Shown here in pieces: positions 5,807-7,143 of a stretch of 7,143 nt of DNA. The notes under the pieces were generated by a model. The model did no database searches. It was given only the letters and a program-made list of their open reading frames with translations, and had not been told where the DNA came from. A program made the translations under genes and the position numbers. The stretch covers positions 1 through 7,143 of the forward strand of contig JAYKIB010000007.1 in the NCBI GenBank assembly GCA_035285005.1, in the 5' to 3' direction. Numbering within the stretch: position 1 is the first letter of the stretch; each line of letters opens with the position of its first letter. Origin of the DNA: Prochlorothrix sp035285005. GTDB taxonomy: Bacteria; Cyanobacteriota; Cyanobacteriia; Prochlorotrichales; Prochlorotrichaceae.

Positions 5807-5880
5807 TCGGGATGACAGGATTTGAACCTGCGGCATCCTGCTCCCAAAGCAGGCGCGCTACCAAGCTGCGCTACATCCCG
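5807..5880 (-). tRNA. tRNA-Pro (anticodon UGG)
   Basis: A 74-nt minus-strand cloverleaf. The acceptor stem CGGGATG (5880-5874) pairs fully with CATCCCG (5814-5808), with discriminator A at 5807. The D arm has GCGC...GCGC around AGCTTGGTA. The anticodon stem CCTGC/GCAGG encloses loop TTTGGGA with anticodon TGG at 5844-5846. The T arm contains GGTTCAAATCC. The 3' CCA is not encoded (the next bases are CTG), so it must be added after transcription. This tRNA reads CCA and, by wobble, other proline codons. Confidence 0.98.
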
Positions 5881-5945
5881 AGACAGGGCTAAGATTACCC
5901 CACCGGAGCCAACAAACTCCAGGGGTCACTCGCCAAAGCCCGTTT

Positions 5946-5975
5946 ATTATAGCGTGGGCACCTCGATTAATCCAA
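5946..5975 (-). promoter_or_regulatory. Probable promoter of tRNA-Pro, -35 inside MITE copy 3
   Basis: On the minus strand TATAAT (5951-5946) is a perfect -10 box. TTGGAT (5975-5970) lies 18 bases upstream as a partial -35 (TTG matches). Transcription would start near 5939, giving a leader of about 59 nt before the mature tRNA. The -10 is in host sequence 4 bases outside the MITE end at 5956, and the -35 is within the element. Confidence 0.55.
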
Positions 5976-6039
5976 GTTTTGGTTAGGCACCTCACAAAAT
6001 TCAAGGCATCAGAATTGGGACTATTAAATCGCAGTGCCC
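5956..6039. mobile_element. MITE copy 3, diverged, 84 bp
   Basis: The left end GGGCACCTCGATTAATCCAA is identical to copy 2 for 20 bases. The right end ATTAAATCGCAGTGCCC is the diverged counterpart with one extra base. The middle is unrelated to copies 1 and 2: it lacks the GC-rich hairpin and holds AATTC/GAATT as a short inverted repeat and a second GGCACCTC at 5986-5993. Flanks GCGT and ATGG do not match, so no target duplication remains. It is an older or rearranged family member. Confidence 0.65.
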
Positions 6040-6296
6040 ATGGCAAGTACCCATGGATACAGTCCCCCCGGACGGACCCAGAACCTGAGCCCTTATTACC
6101 AAATCTTTAGGGAACCTTGGGAGTCCTTGGAGAATCGTCATCCCTCGCTACAATTCAGGGCAGAGCGACTCAAGACCGAGCAGATTTCACCGCCTCACCC
6201 TCCCTCACAGCAGGGCATCCTCCCTCACAACAGGAGCAGCAGACTCGGTAGAGCAGGTTTAGCAAGCGAGCAGAATCCAGCCCATCACCCATCTCC
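6040..6296. other. Intergenic region between MITE copy 3 and the YCF52-like gene
   Basis: No gene is visible. It contains a 20-bp tandem repeat at 6196-6215 and 6216-6235 (17 of 20 matching; core TCCCTCACA), and a promoter-like pair TTGGAG (6127-6132) and TACAAT (6149-6154) spaced by 16 bases that would fire toward, and antisense to, the YCF52-like gene. No clear terminator is seen for that gene. Confidence 0.4.
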
Positions 6297-6845
6297 CTAA
6301 TCTGGATACCAGAACATCCCCTTAATCCCCTCCGGGTCTGGGTTAAAGCCAAGATTGCGGTAAAAATCCACCACATGGGGATCGGCAAACAAGGTGATAT
6401 TGCTAATGTCAGCGCTCCGTAGCTTCTTAATGGTGTGCTTCATCAGGGCCTTCCCCAACCCTTTGCCCTGGGCCGAGGGACGAACCACCACATCCCAAAT
6501 CGTTGCGTTAAATGCATGATCTGATGTGGCACGGGAAAATCCAATCAAGCGGCGGCGCTTACCCCGCTGTTCCCACATGGAAACAACCAAAAAGCTGTTC
6601 TGCAAGGCTTTCCGAACCTTACGCAGGGGCCGACGGGACCAACCCACTGAGCTACAGAGTTCTTCTAACTCGTACAGATCTAGATTGCGATCGGTGCTGA
6701 AGAAAATACGGGAATCGTTGGCGCGATCGACCGTCAGCACCTCCACCCGCCCACTATCCGGCAAGTCCAGAGGGCGACCTGCCGCCACTGCTGCCGATGC
6801 AGCAGAACCATTTGATCCAAGAAATAAGTTTTTCCAGAAACCCAT
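6297..6845 (-). CDS. ycf52: GNAT acetyltransferase, YCF52 / plastid GNAT2-like
   Basis: A 182-residue GNAT-fold acetyltransferase like the YCF52 proteins of cyanobacteria and red algal plastids, related to plant chloroplast GNAT2 (NSI), which acetylates lysines and protein N-termini and is needed for state transitions. That this protein does the same is inference. Seen: an N-terminal stretch MGFWKNLFLG and a variable linker (to about 32), then IFFSTDRNLDLYELEELCSSVGWSRRPLRKVRKAL (47-81), typical of this family, a strand pair ending in RRLIGFSRATSDHAFNATIWDVVV (98-121), the acetyl-CoA loop QGKGLG (126-131), and motif B ITLFADPHVVDFYRNLGFNPDPEGIKGMFWYP (150-181). The length fits the family. The ATG at 6845 has no Shine-Dalgarno sequence, but no other start fits. 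It stands alone, upstream of tRNA-Pro on the same strand. Family is firm; the symbol is from recalled resemblance. Confidence 0.85.
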   Translation of the reverse strand: MGFWKNLFLGSNGSAASAAVAAGRPLDLPDSGRVEVLTVDRANDSRIFFSTDRNLDLYELEELCSSVGWSRRPLRKVRKALQNSFLVVSMWEQRGKRRRLIGFSRATSDHAFNATIWDVVVRPSAQGKGLGKALMKHTIKKLRSADISNITLFADPHVVDFYRNLGFNPDPEGIKGMFWYPD

Positions 6846-7075
6846 GCAGGTGTCTTTGCAATGTTATCCAGCGTCTTGTCCAGCATAATGCCTCATAAAC
6901 CCCCTGGCCCGTTTCACCCAGAAGTTCATGATGTCCCCCGGGTTCTGACCTCCCCAATTGCCGCCCCCATTTTTCTCCCCCTTAAAGTTTCTCCGTACTC
7001 CCCTTGGATCCGTGACCCTGACTGACTGACAGAAGTGCTGAGAAGCAGTCATAGCAGGGTTTTCAAAAGAGGAAA
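6846..7075. other. Upstream region of the YCF52-like gene
   Basis: No gene is supported. It must hold the promoter of the minus-strand YCF52-like gene, but I see no good -10/-35 pair. The stretch 7015-7029 carries three successive TGAC-type tetramers. A 21-codon minus-strand frame beginning at 6929 has no start signal or recognisable motif. Confidence 0.4.
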
Positions 7076-7135
7076 AGTCTGGGTTGATGGAGAAGAAGAA
7101 TCAAAAAATAAACCATCAACATGAAAGCCCAGACT
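7076..7135. repeat. Nested inverted repeat at the right edge
   Basis: AGTCTGGGTTGATGG (7076-7090) pairs with CCATCAAC (7113-7120) and then, after seven unpaired bases ATGAAAG, with CCAGACT (7129-7135). That makes 15 perfect pairs with a 22-base A-rich loop. The ATG at 7121 begins an open frame (MKAQTRL...) running off the window. It may be the 5' region of a gene or mobile element whose start codon is held in a bulge, or an insertion-sequence end. No Shine-Dalgarno sequence is near the ATG. Confidence 0.65.
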
Positions 7136-7143
7136 CGGTTATA

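Noticed and set aside
5647..5892. Plus-strand frame with the protein-like motif MTGFEPAASC and its minus-strand partner 5517-5864
   Set aside because: Both read through the tRNA-Pro gene; 'TGFEPAASCSQS' is a familiar false protein from translating the antisense of a tRNA.
6127..6154. Promoter-like TTGGAG and TACAAT that could drive an antisense RNA against the YCF52-like gene
   Set aside because: The -35 matches only at TTG, there is no defined RNA structure or terminator downstream, and such pairs arise by chance; noted only within the intergenic entry.
6864..7052. Small minus-strand frame upstream of the YCF52-like gene
   Set aside because: No ribosome binding site, no motif and odd composition; at most an upstream leader frame, unsupported.

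Overview
The window is chromosomal DNA that looks cyanobacterial. It carries a MenA-type phytyltransferase (phylloquinone synthesis), a YCF52/GNAT2-like acetyltransferase of the kind shared by cyanobacteria and plastids, and a DUF4126 membrane protein. CGATCG-type words are frequent, including four complete HIP1 octamers (GCGATCGC at 3142, 3517, 4241 and 4931). GC content is fairly high and Shine-Dalgarno sequences are mostly absent. I cannot name the species from sequence alone.

Layout, left to right. Positions 1-97 hold the last 31 codons of a probable transposase, followed by a short palindrome (113-125) and a GC-rich hairpin (134-158). menA (187-1275, minus) has a long, internally repeated hydrophilic N-terminus. 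A divergent intergenic region with a weak promoter-like sequence separates it from a plus-strand run of three genes: a membrane-anchored AsmA-like protein (1459-2250), a phosphinothricin-acetyltransferase-like GNAT enzyme (2277-2906) and a class-3-like aldehyde dehydrogenase (3091-4515). Convergent to these, on the minus strand, lie a DUF4126 membrane protein (4816-5400), tRNA-Pro(UGG) (5807-5880) and the YCF52-like acetyltransferase (6297-6845). The right edge (7076-7135) carries a long nested inverted repeat. The protein genes look like ordinary housekeeping or accessory genes. I see no defence system, CRISPR array, biosynthetic cluster or phage module.

The notable content is between the genes. 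Two elements of exactly 99 bp (2953-3051 and 4701-4799), in opposite orientation, align without gaps at about 83% identity. They have matching terminal inverted repeats beginning GGGCACC, an internal GC-rich hairpin, and different 4-bp target duplications (CTAA and AACT). This is strong evidence for a mobilised MITE (miniature non-autonomous transposon). A third, diverged 84-bp copy (5956-6039) lies upstream of tRNA-Pro. The end of the family carries an outward TTGGAT hexamer. In two of three copies the adjacent host DNA supplies a good -10 (TAAAAT before the aldehyde dehydrogenase, TATAAT before tRNA-Pro), so the element may build hybrid promoters where it lands.

The genes do not form one obvious pathway. 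The AsmA-like, GNAT and aldehyde dehydrogenase genes could be read in series, but the MITE lies between the last two and may give the dehydrogenase its own promoter.
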